The position numbers were made by a program, and so were the translations under genes. 64,000 bases of DNA from Alphaproteobacteria bacterium (GTDB lineage: Bacteria; Pseudomonadota; Alphaproteobacteria; Sphingomonadales; Sphingomonadaceae). Each line of letters starts with the position of its first letter. Position 1 is the first letter of the stretch. Where the stretch lies: NCBI GenBank assembly GCA_030430365.1, contig JAUIFP010000002.1, positions 1 to 64,000 on the forward strand, read 5' to 3'. The notes under the pieces are model-generated. The model worked only from the letters and a program-made list of their open reading frames with translations. It searched no databases and was not told where the DNA came from. Shown here piece after piece: positions 35,286 through 43,861 of the stretch.

Positions 35286-35928
35286 GCGGCAAGAACGTAT
35301 CGAAGCGCGTATCGCGCAGCTGAATGCAGAGCTGCAGAAGCGCGAGGACTACCAGGCGATCATACGCCTGCAGCGGGCCTATGGCTTCTATATCGACAAG
35401 GGATACTGGCGGGATGCCAGCGATCTTTTCACTGAAGACGCCACTTACGAACAGGGTGTCGACGGCGTCTTTGTCGGGCGCGACCGTATCCATCAGGTCA
35501 TCGTGAAGCTTTCCGGCGGCAATCCCGGACCGGGCCTGCCTTTCGGACAGCTTTACGAGCGCTTTCAGCTTCAGCCGGTGATCAGCGTCTCTGAAGACGG
35601 GCAGAGCGCCTTCGGGCGCTGGCACGAACTTGCCATGCTCGGCCAATATGGCGAACACGCCGAATGGGGGGAGGGCGTCTACGAAAACCGCTATCGCAAG
35701 GAAGATGGCGTCTGGAAGATCGCCGCGCTGCACTATTTTCCCAACTTCGTGGCCCCCTATGAAGGCGGCTGGGCTGTGCTCAAACCGGTCGAAGGTGACT
35801 GGCGCTCGCCCGAATTGGCCGACTTCCCGCCCGATGCACCTCCCACGGTGAACTACAAGCCGTTTCCGGACCAATTCACGGTGCCGTTCCACTATCCCCA
35901 TCCGGTCACCGGAAAGGCGGTGGCGTGA
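35275..35928 (+). CDS. Cytoplasmic SnoaL/NTF2-like protein, subfamily B
   Basis: A 217-residue protein, no signal peptide. The ATG at 35275 lies eight bases after GGAGGA; an ATG at 35269 is too close. The SnoaL-like domain contains RLQRAYGFYIDKGYW, DATYEQGVDGVFVGRDRI, RWHELAMLGQYGEHAEWGEGVYENRY, and a C-terminal proline-rich tail with NYKPFP and YPHPVTGKA. The exported protein at 40538 shares all of these. Overlaps its neighbours at both ends, so it is tightly co-translated. Confidence 0.8.
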   Translation: MSAERQERIEARIAQLNAELQKREDYQAIIRLQRAYGFYIDKGYWRDASDLFTEDATYEQGVDGVFVGRDRIHQVIVKLSGGNPGPGLPFGQLYERFQLQPVISVSEDGQSAFGRWHELAMLGQYGEHAEWGEGVYENRYRKEDGVWKIAALHYFPNFVAPYEGGWAVLKPVEGDWRSPELADFPPDAPPTVNYKPFPDQFTVPFHYPHPVTGKAVA

Positions 35929-37265
35929 TGAGTGAACACCTGCTCGACGCGCTGGAAGCGCATCTCGATTCCATCGAGCTCAGGATTGCCCGCCAGGCCT
36001 CTCACGAGGCGATAGAGCGGCTCCAGCGCTCATACTGCTATTTCATCGATAGGGGGCTCTGGACGGCCGCAGCAGACCTCTTCGCGGACGATGCGACGGG
36101 GGAATGGGGACAAAGCGGCGTATACAAGGGCAAGGAACGCATTCGTTCCTATCTCGCCCTGCGCGGGCCCGAAGGCCTCGGCGAGGGCGAGCTCAACACC
36201 CATATCACGTGCCAGCCAATCATTACCGTTGCCGATGACAACATGTCTGCCAAGTCGCGCTGGCGCAGCGACAATATGCATTGCACCGATGGCACTGGCA
36301 GTTGGAGCGAAGGGACCTACGAAAACGTCTACGTCAACGATGGCGGTGTCTGGAAGACCGCTTCCATGCATTATTACGTCACGCTGATCTGCGATTACGA
36401 CAAGGGGTGGATCGCGGGCGATATCCCTATGGATCCACCCAGCGAGACGCTGCCGCCGGATTCTCCGCCGACGGAAGTCTATGAATCGCTGCCAGGTGCC
36501 TATCTGCCGGCTTATCATTATCCCAATCCCGTGACGGGAGAGCAGCCGAAGAAGCCCGACCTTCCCGAATTGCCGGAAAGCGGCAAGGACACGCTGGCCG
36601 ATGCAGTTGCGGCGCTTTCCACCAGGGTCGAGCGGCTCGAAGACCAGCGGGCCTGTGAGAAGCTTCAGCGCAGCTATGGCTTCTATGTCGACAAGGCGAT
36701 GTGGAACGACGTGTCCGATCTCTTCGTGGACGATTCAACGCTGGAAATCGGCGGCCGCGGTGTCTTCCTGGGCAAGAAGCGCGTGCTCGAATATATGGGC
36801 ATTGGCCTCGGGCCTACCGGTCCGCAGCGCGAACAGATCATCAACCATCAGCAGTTCCAGGGCGTCGTCACCGTAGCCGAAGACGGCAAGACGGCGCGCG
36901 GACGCTGGCGCGCCTTCGTTATTGGCGGCAGTTCGTGGGCACCGGTCAATTGGGGCGATTGCCTGTATGAGAACCACTACAAGAAGGTGGATGGCGTCTG
37001 GGTGATGGACAAGCTGCATGCACCGTTCACCATGTACACGCTCTATTCCGACGGATGGCACAAGGCGACCACGCCCAATACGCGGCCCGAAAGCTTCCCG
37101 CCGCCGCCCGATCTGGCACCCACGGTGGTCTATCTGACCTATCCCAACTATTATTGCGAGCCGTTCCACTATCCCAATCCGGTCACCGGAAAGGAGGCGC
37201 CGCCACCCAATCCTGCAGCGGGAGGAGTGGCGAATATGGCGGACTTCGCCAGCGAAGAGAGTTGA
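35928..37265 (+). CDS. Fused double SnoaL/NTF2-like protein (subfamilies C and D)
   Basis: A 445-residue protein with two complete SnoaL-like units. Unit C: RLQRSYCYFIDRGLW (31-45), GPEGLGEGELNTH, CDYDKGW, tail ending YHYPNPVTGE (196-205). Unit D: KLQRSYGFYVDKAMW (245-259), TLEIGGRGVFLGKKRVLEYM, HAPFTMYT, tail VYLTYPNYYCEPFHYPNPVTGK (the last ten residues near 413-422). Unit C matches the exported protein at 41293 and unit D the exported proteins at 42057 and 42864, which are separate genes there. No signal peptide. A fusion of this kind usually means the separate partners act together. Activity unknown. Confidence 0.82.
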   Translation: MSEHLLDALEAHLDSIELRIARQASHEAIERLQRSYCYFIDRGLWTAAADLFADDATGEWGQSGVYKGKERIRSYLALRGPEGLGEGELNTHITCQPIITVADDNMSAKSRWRSDNMHCTDGTGSWSEGTYENVYVNDGGVWKTASMHYYVTLICDYDKGWIAGDIPMDPPSETLPPDSPPTEVYESLPGAYLPAYHYPNPVTGEQPKKPDLPELPESGKDTLADAVAALSTRVERLEDQRACEKLQRSYGFYVDKAMWNDVSDLFVDDSTLEIGGRGVFLGKKRVLEYMGIGLGPTGPQREQIINHQQFQGVVTVAEDGKTARGRWRAFVIGGSSWAPVNWGDCLYENHYKKVDGVWVMDKLHAPFTMYTLYSDGWHKATTPNTRPESFPPPPDLAPTVVYLTYPNYYCEPFHYPNPVTGKEAPPPNPAAGGVANMADFASEES

Positions 37266-37271
37266 ACGGGA

Positions 37272-38651
37272 GTGAGCTCTCCCCCGGATTTGTCGGTCAA
37301 AGCCGCTGAGACGTCAGGCAATGTCGACGCTCTGATCGATCTGCCGCGGCTGACCGGCCTGCAGATCGGATTGTTCCTGATTTGCGCTTTCGTGCTGTTC
37401 GCAGAAGGCTACGATTTGCAGGCGCTGGCGCTGGCCGTACCGCAGATTTCCGGGGAGTTTGGCATCCCGCCGGCGGATTTCAGCCTGGCCCTTTCCGCCA
37501 GCCTGCTGGGCATGGCGCTGGGCGGGGCAGGGTTCGCTCCGCTGGGCGACAGGATCGGACGAAAGCCGATGCTGATCCTTGCCATGGTGCTGACCGGCGG
37601 TAGCACGCTGGGTGCACTGATATATCCGACCACCTATTGGATTGCTTTTTGCCGCCTGATCACGGGGGTTGGGCTGGGCGTCACGACTGTCAATGCATCG
37701 GCCATGATGAGCGATTACGCGCCCGCCAGATGGCGGTTCATGATCATGACGGTCGTCAATTGCTCTGTGCCACTGGGCGCTTTCAGCGCGGCCATGATTG
37801 CCCCGGACATTATCGAGCATATGGGATGGCGCGGCATCTTCTGGATCGGCGGCTGGGTACCGTTGGGGGCTGCAGTGGTCGTCTGGCTGGCCATGCCTGA
37901 ATCTCTCAAATGGCTGGTTGCCGTGCGCCCCGGCGATCGGCGTATCGCGCGGATTGCCCGCTCCATTGCGCCGGGCATCGATCCGGCGAAGCTGTTCCTG
38001 TCCGAGCGCGAGGAGCATACCCGTCAGTCGGTACTTGGGCTGATGTCCCCCAATCACCGCGTCCGCACGCTGGTTGCGTGGCTCGGCACTGCGGCAGGCG
38101 CCTTCTGCCTTTACATGATGATTTCCTGGCTGCCGACCGTGCTGCGCGAAGCGCAATGGAGCACGACCGACGCCTTGCGCGGAACTGCAGCAGTCCAGCT
38201 GGGCGGTATCTTCGGCGGGTTGCTGATCGCCTGGGCGATCGACCGGCGCTGGCTCGTGGCGGCAATTGTGGCCGGCTATGGCGTATCCTCGGTCGGCCTG
38301 CTCAGTATCGGTCTGCTGCCCGAAAGCGTGCTCGGCTGGCAGTTTCTGTTGTTGCTTGTCGGGGCGGGCATATCCGGCATGCAGGGGATATGGATGTCGA
38401 TTGCGGTCGGGCTCTATCCGCTCGAACTCAGGGCGACCAGTGCCGGCTGGATGGCCGCGATCAGCCGCATCGGTGCCGTATCGGCGCCGTTCGCCGGGGG
38501 ATTGGCGGTTGCCGCCAGTATGGAGGCCAGGAACCTGTTGATGGCGCTGGTGGTCCCGATCGGGGCGACCGTCATCGCAGTAGTGCTGGCGCGCAAACAT
38601 TTCGTTCCGCCGCCGCCGGTGGTGGAAGAAGGAGAAAAGCCGAATGAATGA
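37272..38651 (+). CDS. MFS transporter, aromatic acid:H+ symporter (AAHS) type
   Basis: A 459-residue twelve-span transporter. The first span is followed by GYDLQALALAVPQIS, a family feature, and the loop 2-3 motif is LGDRIGRK; the loop after span 4 has the usual R-G pattern. AAHS members import protocatechuate, vanillate, 4-hydroxybenzoate and, in sphingomonads, biaryl acids. It starts with GTG at 37272, six bases after the fused SnoaL gene, and overlaps the next by eight. It likely moves the substrate or product of the periplasmic steps into the cytoplasm. Confidence 0.85.
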   Translation: MSSPPDLSVKAAETSGNVDALIDLPRLTGLQIGLFLICAFVLFAEGYDLQALALAVPQISGEFGIPPADFSLALSASLLGMALGGAGFAPLGDRIGRKPMLILAMVLTGGSTLGALIYPTTYWIAFCRLITGVGLGVTTVNASAMMSDYAPARWRFMIMTVVNCSVPLGAFSAAMIAPDIIEHMGWRGIFWIGGWVPLGAAVVVWLAMPESLKWLVAVRPGDRRIARIARSIAPGIDPAKLFLSEREEHTRQSVLGLMSPNHRVRTLVAWLGTAAGAFCLYMMISWLPTVLREAQWSTTDALRGTAAVQLGGIFGGLLIAWAIDRRWLVAAIVAGYGVSSVGLLSIGLLPESVLGWQFLLLLVGAGISGMQGIWMSIAVGLYPLELRATSAGWMAAISRIGAVSAPFAGGLAVAASMEARNLLMALVVPIGATVIAVVLARKHFVPPPPVVEEGEKPNE

Positions 38652-39210
38652 ACAGGAAATGGCGGCGTTGGCGGCCGATATCCGCTATCTCAAGGATCGG
38701 GCCGATATTCTAGATTGCATGAACCGCTATACGCGGGGTGCGGATCGCCTGGACCGGGATCTCCTGCTGTCGGCCTATCATCCAGATGCCACCGACGATC
38801 GCGGCGCCTTTACGGGCGGCCCTGTAGCACGGGTCGATTGGTTGCTGGCCTATCTCAGGACACTCGATCACACGACTCATCACATCACCAATTTCACTTT
38901 CGATATCGATGGCGATGTCGCGCATTGCGAAAGCTATGTCCTTACAACTCTGATGCCGGCGGGCTCGAAGGAGGCCACGATCGGTTGCGCTCGCTATATT
39001 GACCGGTTCGAACGGCGCTCCGGCGAATGGAAGATCGCGCACCGCGAAGCGGTGATGGACTTCAACTTCACTGTGCCCACAAGTGAGCTTCCGCCCAAAG
39101 TGCTCAGCAGCGCGAGGGACCGAACCGACAGATCCTATGCCCGCCCGCTGGAACTTACCGCCGAAGGGCTGGCCAGGATGCAGGCCGGGCTCAATTCGCC
39201 TGCGGACTAA
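38644..39210 (+). CDS. SnoaL_4-type NTF2-like protein
   Basis: A 188-residue cytoplasmic protein with the SnoaL_4 pattern: ADILDCMNRYTRGADRLDRDLLLSAYHPDATDDRG..., DHTTHHITNFTFDIDGD, and GCARYIDRFERRSGEWKIAHREAVMDF. This branch is common in aromatic and steroid catabolic operons of actinobacteria and sphingomonads. It is the last gene of the operon that starts at 34767 and differs from subfamilies A-D in sequence. Function unknown. Confidence 0.8.
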   Translation: MNEQEMAALAADIRYLKDRADILDCMNRYTRGADRLDRDLLLSAYHPDATDDRGAFTGGPVARVDWLLAYLRTLDHTTHHITNFTFDIDGDVAHCESYVLTTLMPAGSKEATIGCARYIDRFERRSGEWKIAHREAVMDFNFTVPTSELPPKVLSSARDRTDRSYARPLELTAEGLARMQAGLNSPAD

Positions 39211-39433
39211 GTGCCGCGATCTCGCCTTCCACAACAAGGTTTGAGCGCGAGCGGGGGCTAATCACGCATCGAATCATGTTATAATTGAACATTTAGAGTT
39301 ACTAGGATGCGAAGCACATTAGCCACACTCTGGCACTGGTTTTCCCGCGGACCTGTACAAGGCTTGCCTATTGCCGCGGCGTTCCATATCCAGTTTCGCC
39401 AAAGTGAGCGTAGACTGACTTGGAGGAGAGGCC
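39211..39433. promoter_or_regulatory. Control region ahead of AraC regulator
   Basis: 223 bases. A consensus -10 box TATAAT lies at 39280-39285, but no matching -35 sequence sits 16-18 bases upstream, as would fit an activator-dependent promoter. GGAGGAG at 39422-39428 is the ribosome binding site of the TTG-started regulator. Confidence 0.4.
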
Positions 39434-40393
39434 TTGTCGCAAGTCACAGATAGACCTTGCGAATTTCTGCGTCCCCTTGTCGATTTGAGTAATGTCGAAC
39501 AAGGTGACCGGGCGCTGACGTGGGACGTCGCGGTTCGCAATACATTTCCCGGATTGTCGGTTAAGCTGGAGAGCGGCGGGGTCTCTTTCGGTTCGATCAA
39601 CTGCATGCCGATCGGATCGGGGCAGCTTTTCCAGATCGATTCCGAACCTGCGCTGGTGAGCTTTCGGCCTCCCAAGATGGACACGATTGTTCCGCATTTC
39701 TCGCTGATGGTGCAGTCGAAAGGCACGATGGTCGCAAGCCAGGCGGGCCAGGTCTGCATGCTGGGCGAAGGCGATCTCTGCATGATCGACGAGGCGAAGG
39801 CATTTCGCCTGACTGGCGAAGAGCGGACCGAGTTCCTGCTGCTGAGGCTGCCGCGTGCTGCGGTGCTTAGCCGCTATCCGCATCTTGAACGCGTGATCGC
39901 CAGCACCCTTTCCGGCCACGAACCGGGCACCAAACTTCTCAGCGAGACATTGCTGCGCCTGGCGAGCGAGGCAGGCCTGCTGCAGGACCTTCAGCGCAGC
40001 GCGATGATGAATGCCATCATTCACATGCTGGGCGTGGCAGAGCCGTTCCTCGGCCTGCCTGCCGGTGCCGATTGGCGTGTGCGCCGCGCGCTCGACTATA
40101 TCGAGCTCAATCTGTCGGTCGCAGGGCTGACGGCGGAAGTTGTGGCGCAGGACCAGCATATCAGCCGCCGCAGGCTGGACCAGCTGATGCACGACGCTTT
40201 CGGCCATTCCATCGCAAGCCATCTTTGGAGCCGTAGGCTGGAGCAAGCCGCTGCAGATTTGCGTGATCCCCACCGTTCCGACCTGTCGATTGCGCAAATA
40301 GCCTTCGCGAACGGCTTTGAGGATGCGGCCCATTTTACGCGGGCGTTCAAGCGCAAATATCGCATTACACCAGGGCAATGGCGACTGAACTGA
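39434..40393 (+). CDS. AraC-family transcriptional regulator
   Basis: A 319-residue regulator. The N-terminal part (about 1-200) resembles the AraC-binding-like/ligand domain found in NphR- and FeaR-type regulators of aromatic catabolism. The C-terminal AraC helix-turn-helix pair spans about 215-315: RRALDYIELNLS, DQHISRRRLDQLMHDAFG and the second motif ELSIAQIAFANGFEDAAHFTRAFKRKYRITPGQWR-type (here DLSIAQIAFANGFEDAAHF). TTG start five bases after GGAGGAG. It lies between the two SnoaL operons and is the best candidate for controlling both. Confidence 0.87.
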   Translation: MSQVTDRPCEFLRPLVDLSNVEQGDRALTWDVAVRNTFPGLSVKLESGGVSFGSINCMPIGSGQLFQIDSEPALVSFRPPKMDTIVPHFSLMVQSKGTMVASQAGQVCMLGEGDLCMIDEAKAFRLTGEERTEFLLLRLPRAAVLSRYPHLERVIASTLSGHEPGTKLLSETLLRLASEAGLLQDLQRSAMMNAIIHMLGVAEPFLGLPAGADWRVRRALDYIELNLSVAGLTAEVVAQDQHISRRRLDQLMHDAFGHSIASHLWSRRLEQAAADLRDPHRSDLSIAQIAFANGFEDAAHFTRAFKRKYRITPGQWRLN

Positions 40394-40537
40394 CGGGAGA
40401 GCCGTGAGGCTTGAGGAAGGCTCACACGGTCAAGCCGTGATTCCAGTTTGGTCCATTCAAAGGGGTGTTCAGACGATTCAGCGCGCCTATCATGTCCCAA
40501 AGGCTGCACCAAAGCAGCGCTGATATGTAGAGGACTG

Positions 40538-41293
40538 ATGAGGCATTCAACTCTCGCATCCACGGGATTGCTCCGGGCTGCTCTCGCTCCGATCAAGATC
40601 GCGGCGCTTGCGGCACCCGCTTTCCTGCTGGCGCCGCAAGCCGCCCATGCACAATCCGCCATCGATCAGGAAATCGACGCGCTTACGACGCGTGTCGAAG
40701 TGCTCGAAGGCACTCGCGCAGTTAAGAAGCTGCAGCGTGCCTTCGGCTTCTATGTCGACCGCGGGCTGTGGGGAGAAGCTGCCGACCTGTTTGCCGATAA
40801 TGGCACGATCGAGATCGGTCTTGACGGCGTCTATGTCGGCAAGGACCGGATCGAAGAATATCTGCGCCGCCTGCATGGCGGGCAGGAGGGGCTCATCTAT
40901 GGCCAGCTCAACGAATGGGTGACGCTGCAGCCAGCTATTTCCGTGGCTTCCGATGGCCGCTCCGCAACTGCGCGCTGGCGCGACAATGGCATGCTTGGCC
41001 AGTACAAGGAGCATGCCGAATGGCGCGATGGTATCTACGAGAATACCTATGTGAAGGAAGGCGGGATCTGGAAAATCCAGTCCCTGCACCTGTACGTGAA
41101 CTTCCTGGCGCCCTTCGAAAAGGGCTGGGCGCGTCTCGAGCCGGGCGAAGGGCTGCAGCCGAGCGAAACTTCCCAGGCGTTTCCGCCCGATCGTGGGCCC
41201 AGCGTAAACTACAAGCCGTTCCCCGATGTACAGATTCCGCCATTTCAGGCGCCTAACCCGGTGACCGGCCAACCTGTGAAAGGAGCGATGTGA
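40538..41293 (+). CDS. Exported SnoaL/NTF2-like protein, subfamily B
   Basis: A 251-residue protein with a Sec signal peptide (cleavage near QAAHA). The domain KLQRAFGFYVDRGLW, GLDGVYVGKDRIEEYL, MLGQYKEHAEWRDGIYENTY and the proline-rich tail NYKPFPDVQIPPFQAPNPVTGQ match the cytoplasmic protein at 35275. First gene of a four-gene operon of exported SnoaL proteins; the last base of its stop is the first of the next ATG. Function unknown. Confidence 0.8.
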   Translation: MRHSTLASTGLLRAALAPIKIAALAAPAFLLAPQAAHAQSAIDQEIDALTTRVEVLEGTRAVKKLQRAFGFYVDRGLWGEAADLFADNGTIEIGLDGVYVGKDRIEEYLRRLHGGQEGLIYGQLNEWVTLQPAISVASDGRSATARWRDNGMLGQYKEHAEWRDGIYENTYVKEGGIWKIQSLHLYVNFLAPFEKGWARLEPGEGLQPSETSQAFPPDRGPSVNYKPFPDVQIPPFQAPNPVTGQPVKGAM

Positions 41294-42060
41294 TGCGCAC
41301 AGGCAAAAAGCTCCTGCAGTTCTGCTGCATCGCCGCAGTAGGGCTGACGCCGCTGACACTTGCGACGCCCACCATGGCCCAATCGGTGGAGGCCCGCCTT
41401 GCAGCCTATCGTGAACGTGTGGAGCGTTTGGAGGACCAGGCCGCGATCGAAAACCTCCAGGCGAGCTTCGGCTATTATTTCGACAAGGGCCTGTGGGATG
41501 AGGCAGCTTCGCTGTTCGCCGATAACGGCACCTACGAATATGAACAGCAAGGCGTCTATGTCGGCAAGGATCGTATCCAGCGTGCAATGTTGCTGCTGGG
41601 GCCGCAAGGGCTGGCACCGGGCTATCTCAACAATCACATGATGCTTCAAAACGTCATCATCGTCGACGATGACGGGCAAACGGCGACTGGCCGTTGGCAG
41701 GGGCCGATCCAGCTTGCTGAACCAGGTGCCAATGGCGAATGGGCAGTCGGCATCTACGAGAATGAATATGTGAAGGATGGCGGCGTCTGGAAGATTTCCA
41801 AGCTGCACTTCTATCTGACTGCCAAGACGGATTATGACCGGCCCTATACATCAGGCTCTCAGCCCATGCAGGGACAGAGCGCTTTGTTCCCGCCGGATCG
41901 TCCGCCAAGCGAAGTCTATCGCAGCTTCCCGGCGGCTTATATTCCGCCGTTCAGCTTCAAGCATCCTGTGACGGGTGAACCACTGACTGACCTGCCGATG
42001 GCAGGCGACGATGTCGTGGGGCGTGCGCCGATCGAATTCGAAGACGAAGCGGGCGAATGA
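41293..42060 (+). CDS. Exported SnoaL/NTF2-like protein, subfamily C
   Basis: A 255-residue protein with a signal peptide (cleavage near TMAQS). It matches unit C of the fused cytoplasmic protein at 35928: NLQASFGYYFDKGLW, QGVYVGKDRIQ, GPQGLAPGYLNNH, TDYDRPY, PPDRPPSEVYRSFPAAYIPPF and HPVTGE. The ATG at 41293 lies seven bases after AGGAG. A four-base overlap with the next gene (ATGA) implies coupled translation and probably a complex. Confidence 0.8.
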   Translation: MRTGKKLLQFCCIAAVGLTPLTLATPTMAQSVEARLAAYRERVERLEDQAAIENLQASFGYYFDKGLWDEAASLFADNGTYEYEQQGVYVGKDRIQRAMLLLGPQGLAPGYLNNHMMLQNVIIVDDDGQTATGRWQGPIQLAEPGANGEWAVGIYENEYVKDGGVWKISKLHFYLTAKTDYDRPYTSGSQPMQGQSALFPPDRPPSEVYRSFPAAYIPPFSFKHPVTGEPLTDLPMAGDDVVGRAPIEFEDEAGE

Positions 42061-42860
42061 TGCTCCGCAGGATTGCTTCAGCTGCATCTCGTGCTGCGCT
42101 TGCAGCGCCATTGCTGCTTGTCGCCGCGCCCGCGGCCGCGCAGTCGGCAAGCGAGCGCCTAGATGAACTGGATGCGCGAATTTCCCGTCTGGAGGATATG
42201 AACCAGATCGAGCGGGTTCAGCGCACCTACGGGTATTTCGTCGACAAGGGACAATGGACGCCGCTTGCCGAGCTGTTCACCGAAGATGCGACGCTGGAAA
42301 TCGGAGGGAAAGGCATCTTCCTGGGGCGGGACCGCGTGCTCGAATATATGCAGACTGCATTCGGCAAGGATGGCGCGGGTGAGGGGCGCCTGGCCAACCA
42401 CATGCAGTTTCAGCCTATCCCCGACATTTCGCCGGACGGTGAGACGGGATGGATCCGTTCGCGAGCCTACGTGATGAGCGTCGGCTGGGGGCTGCCGCTC
42501 TACGAAAACGAATATGAGAAGGGCGAAGACGGCAAGTGGCGGATCAGCCGCCTGACCGGGCCTTTCACCATGTACACAAGCTGGGAAGGGTGGGGCAAAT
42601 GGGCCATGAACAACACCTGGCCCGACAAGTTCGATCCGCCGCCGGATCTGCCGCCATCGGTCGTCTATCTGACCTATCCGGCCTATTACATCATCCCATT
42701 CCATTATCCGAACCCGGTGTCCGGTGAGGCCTTCATTCCCGATACGGGCGAAGTCGGAGCCTATCACCGGCCGCCCGGAAATCCCGAACAGGCCGCCTCG
42801 CTGAAAGTGGGGCGCACTGCCAACGGGACACAACCGATTGCCGAACCTCCAAGGGACTGA
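42057..42860 (+). CDS. Exported SnoaL/NTF2-like protein, subfamily D, copy 1
   Basis: A 267-residue protein with a signal peptide ending APAAAQS. Matches unit D of the fused cytoplasmic protein: RVQRTYGYFVDKGQW, TLEIGGKGIFLGRDRVLEYM, NHMQFQPIPDIS, GPFTMYTSWEGWG, VYLTYPAYYIIPFHYPNPVSGE (last part near residues 210-220). It is nearly a duplicate of the next gene. ATG at 42057 or 42060. Both carry the same C-terminal extension (GEVGAYHRPPG), absent from the cytoplasmic fusion. Confidence 0.8.
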   Translation: MMLRRIASAASRAALAAPLLLVAAPAAAQSASERLDELDARISRLEDMNQIERVQRTYGYFVDKGQWTPLAELFTEDATLEIGGKGIFLGRDRVLEYMQTAFGKDGAGEGRLANHMQFQPIPDISPDGETGWIRSRAYVMSVGWGLPLYENEYEKGEDGKWRISRLTGPFTMYTSWEGWGKWAMNNTWPDKFDPPPDLPPSVVYLTYPAYYIIPFHYPNPVSGEAFIPDTGEVGAYHRPPGNPEQAASLKVGRTANGTQPIAEPPRD

Positions 42861-42863
42861 GTG

Positions 42864-43661
42864 ATGGCCAGGAACAGAACTTTTGCCGGTTTGGCAGCTG
42901 CAGCGATGCTTGCGGTGACTGCAATGCCCGCGCAGGCGCAGACCGCCAGCGAGAAACTGGATGCGCTTAATATGCGGATCGAGCGGCTCGAAGGCATGAA
43001 CCAGATCGAGCGCCTGCAGCGGACCTATGGCTATTTCGTCGACAAGGCGCAGTGGTCCCAGCTTGCGGAGCTTTTCACCGAAGATGCGACGCTGGAGATC
43101 GGCGGCAAGGGCCTGTTCGTCGGCAAGCACCGGGTGCTTGAATATATGCAGAAGTCCTTCGGCAAGGATGGCATACGCCCCGGCGTACTCATCAATCACA
43201 TGCAGTTTCAGCCGATCCCGGATATCTCCGCAGATGGAAAAACGGGGTGGCTGCGCCAACGCGCCTATGTGATGGCCAATGGCGGATGGGGCTTGCCGCT
43301 CTACGAAAACGAATACCGCAAGGGTGACGATGGCAAGTGGCGGATCAGCCGTCTGACCGGGCCGTTCACCATGTATACCGACTGGGAAGGGTGGGGTGAG
43401 AACGCCACGAACAACACTTGGCCGGACAAGTTCGGACCACCGCCGGATCTACCGCCCACGGTCATCTATCTGACCTATCCGGGCTATTACATCATACCCT
43501 ACCACTATCCGAACCCTGTAACGGGCAAGGCTTTCATACCTGATCAAGGCGAGGTGGGGGCCTATCACCGTCCACCAGGCACTGCAGAGCAGGAAGCCAC
43601 TTTGAAGGCTGGGCGTACGGTGTACGGGACACAGCCGATCATGGAACCGCCAAGGGATTGA
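42864..43661 (+). CDS. Exported SnoaL/NTF2-like protein, subfamily D, copy 2
   Basis: A 265-residue signal-peptide protein (cleavage near PAQAQT), a recent duplicate of the gene at 42057: shared RLQRTYGYFVDKAQW, TLEIGGKGLFVGKHRVLEYMQ, NHMQFQPIPDIS, GPFTMYTDWEGWG, GEVGAYHRPPG and the end PRD. The ATG at 42864 is seven bases after AAGGGA. Retention of the same key positions in both copies suggests that both are functional. End of the operon. Confidence 0.8.
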   Translation: MARNRTFAGLAAAAMLAVTAMPAQAQTASEKLDALNMRIERLEGMNQIERLQRTYGYFVDKAQWSQLAELFTEDATLEIGGKGLFVGKHRVLEYMQKSFGKDGIRPGVLINHMQFQPIPDISADGKTGWLRQRAYVMANGGWGLPLYENEYRKGDDGKWRISRLTGPFTMYTDWEGWGENATNNTWPDKFGPPPDLPPTVIYLTYPGYYIIPYHYPNPVTGKAFIPDQGEVGAYHRPPGTAEQEATLKAGRTVYGTQPIMEPPRD

Positions 43662-43861
43662 TTGCCGGCTGTGGTTCCGCTTGGTGCGGCTGGCCCGGCT
43701 GGAACCTGCGATTAAGCGGATTCAATCGCCGGAATTAAAGCTGGCAAATTGCATGCGTGCGATATCGGGATTCGTTTGCCCTAAGAAAGGGGTGTGCAAA
43801 TCCATGCCGGATGGCGATATGTTGCAGTGCACCCGAAGCCGGACAGGATTTGCCGCCAGAC

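Noticed and set aside
37314-38600. 428-codon minus-strand frame
   Set aside because: Antisense to the AAHS transporter, very Gln/His/Arg-rich, no family resemblance.
40399-40441. Hairpins after the AraC gene (CACGG-TCAAG-CCGTG and the longer imperfect one before it)
   Set aside because: Stems are short or imperfect and lack a U-tract, so no terminator call was made.
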